A stretch of DNA of 64,000 bases, taken from the NCBI RefSeq assembly GCF_021044795.1, contig NZ_JAJNOP010000009.1, one strand, 5' to 3'. Both the position numbers and the translations under genes were made by a program. Shown in pieces: positions 63,238 to 64,000 of this stretch. Under the pieces are notes generated by a model that worked only from the letters and a program-made list of their open reading frames with translations, did no database searches and was not told the origin of the DNA. This DNA comes from Acidaminococcus hominis. Lineage in GTDB: Bacteria > Bacillota > Negativicutes > Acidaminococcales > Acidaminococcaceae. Within the stretch, counting starts at the first letter, position 1. Each line of letters opens with the position of its first letter.

Positions 63238-63872
63238 TAGTAAACCTATTCTTACTTTGCAATAACTATTGAGAATCGCTTGTTGTGAGGTAATGTACTT
63301 ATCAATGCTGCTCATTACGCCGACAAACTGCTCTTGCCTTACTTGATGAGGTACGGGAATCACAAAGTTTCTAATGCGTTCGAGTGCCAACTTCGGCTGT
63401 CCGTTTTTAGTTTTCGAGGCTTCAATCTGCGATTGAATTAGATCAGACGAAAGTACATAGTAAAGGTATTCAGGAATGATCCCTCTAAAATTTGTGAAGC
63501 GGTCACAGTTTTCAGTCAAATTTACTCCATCTAAGTCAGGAGTAATGATGTTTAGCTTTCCAAGAGTACCAGCAACAGAAATAATAATGTCGCCATTTCT
63601 GACTTTATATCGAGAAATTTGCTTTTCGGTGTGGCCTGCAATGTACTGTAAGGTGTCTAAGCACACATATTTTTCGCCCATATCCGATACCGTTATATAC
63701 CGGTATTCTGTGGGATAGGGAGCAAAAGTCTCTCCTTTTGGAATGCGCTTTCCGCTCAGAACATCGCATACTTCATCTATTCTTCGATTTACTGTATCAC
63801 GCAAAAGTGAGTGGCTGCATTTTTCAGAAAACACAGTTCTAAGCAATCCTCTTTTATACTTCTTGAGCTGTT
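63220..63872 (-). CDS. hsdS: HsdS C-terminal half-gene, silent cassette 2
   Basis: Reads from R2 (LVEQLKKYKRGLLRTVFS) through one TRD (GETFAPYPTEYRYITVSDMGEKYV..., VRNGDIIISVAGTLGKL, TKNGQPKLALERIRNFVIPVP) to RQEQFVGVMSSIDKYITSQQ and LLQQLFI. Upstream the frame meets TGA near 63896 with no start codon except an internal ATG at 63846. Like the first half-gene it pairs tail-to-tail with a full cassette. Confidence 0.8.
63847..63867 (-). repeat. hsdS central repeat R2, copy 4 (-)
   Basis: Exact 21-bp inverse of copies 1 and 3, so inversion can occur against either. Confidence 0.9.
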
Positions 63873-64000
63873 CGACAAGCGTATAGTGGCACGTTTGTCA
63901 AGACCAAAATCGATGAATTTCTAAATGTATCAGGCAGCAGACATTGCAGCATTGAGCAGCAGTGCCGGGAAGTAGCGCTCTGCTGGCGGGACGTTCCCGA

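Overview
The window looks like a chromosomal segment from an anaerobic Firmicute of the Negativicutes, most like the Acidaminococcus / Phascolarctobacterium group. This is inferred from the mid-50s G+C (judged by eye), SpoVS, an Asp23-AmaP-DUF2273 set, a SAM-I and an M-box riboswitch, a CggR-led glycolytic operon, a reverse-type rubrerythrin and FeoAB. No rRNA, tRNA, CRISPR array or insertion sequence was seen.

Layout. 1-4264 is a leftward histidine operon (yerC/hisR-like, hisZ, hisG, hisD, hisC cut by the window edge). 4333-6291 is a rightward metNI methionine transporter under a SAM-I riboswitch. 6397-8960 holds three single genes for exported or membrane-anchored proteins of unknown function, each with its own terminator. 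9036-12221 is a leftward M-box-controlled MgtA Mg2+ ATPase followed by an unlisted 37-residue membrane peptide. 12228-13571 is a MATE pump. 13790-16750 is a rightward unit: a strong promoter, an unidentified attenuator-type leader, a TM1266-family protein and an ABC transporter of the nitrate/sulfonate/taurine class.

16769-28754 is a long leftward housekeeping block: Asp23, AmaP, DUF2273, nusB, a TsaD-like paralogue, xseA, xseB, ispA, dxs, tlyA, nadK, argR, recN and a NUDIX hydrolase, then spoVS. Genes are tightly packed, many with ATGA-type overlaps, so translation and isoprenoid, NAD and DNA-repair functions are probably co-transcribed. The gap 28755-29297 contains a near-perfect LexA box inside a promoter. 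29298-31299 is a MoxR ATPase plus VWA protein pair. 31395-34273 is a TetR regulator and two paralogous AEC carriers. 34475-36243 carries rubrerythrin and a type 2 argC. 36492-41713 is metal handling (Zn/Cd P-type ATPase, HMA chaperone, FeoB, FeoA, divergent ArsR). 41784-43398 has a C69 dipeptidase and a 26-residue membrane peptide. 43596-48561 is a sugar ABC operon whose second permease has an in-frame amber codon. 48626-55501 is the leftward glycolytic operon cggR-gap-pgk::tpiA-gpmI-eno with a PGK-TPI fusion. 56185-58452 is an exported M13 metallopeptidase.

58760-64000 is an accessory region of lower G+C: a tyrosine recombinase next to two head-to-tail modules of start-less hsdS (type I restriction specificity) cassettes. 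Each module has a two-TRD gene converging on a single-TRD half-gene. They share central repeats in both orientations and perfect palindromes at the convergent 3' ends. This is a DNA-inversion specificity-switching locus whose expressed hsdS and hsdM/hsdR must lie beyond the right edge. It is the most dynamic part of the window. The leader at 13824-13985, the palindromic element at 55708-55916, the SOS-type promoter at 29006-29035 and the two small membrane peptides are the less expected signals.
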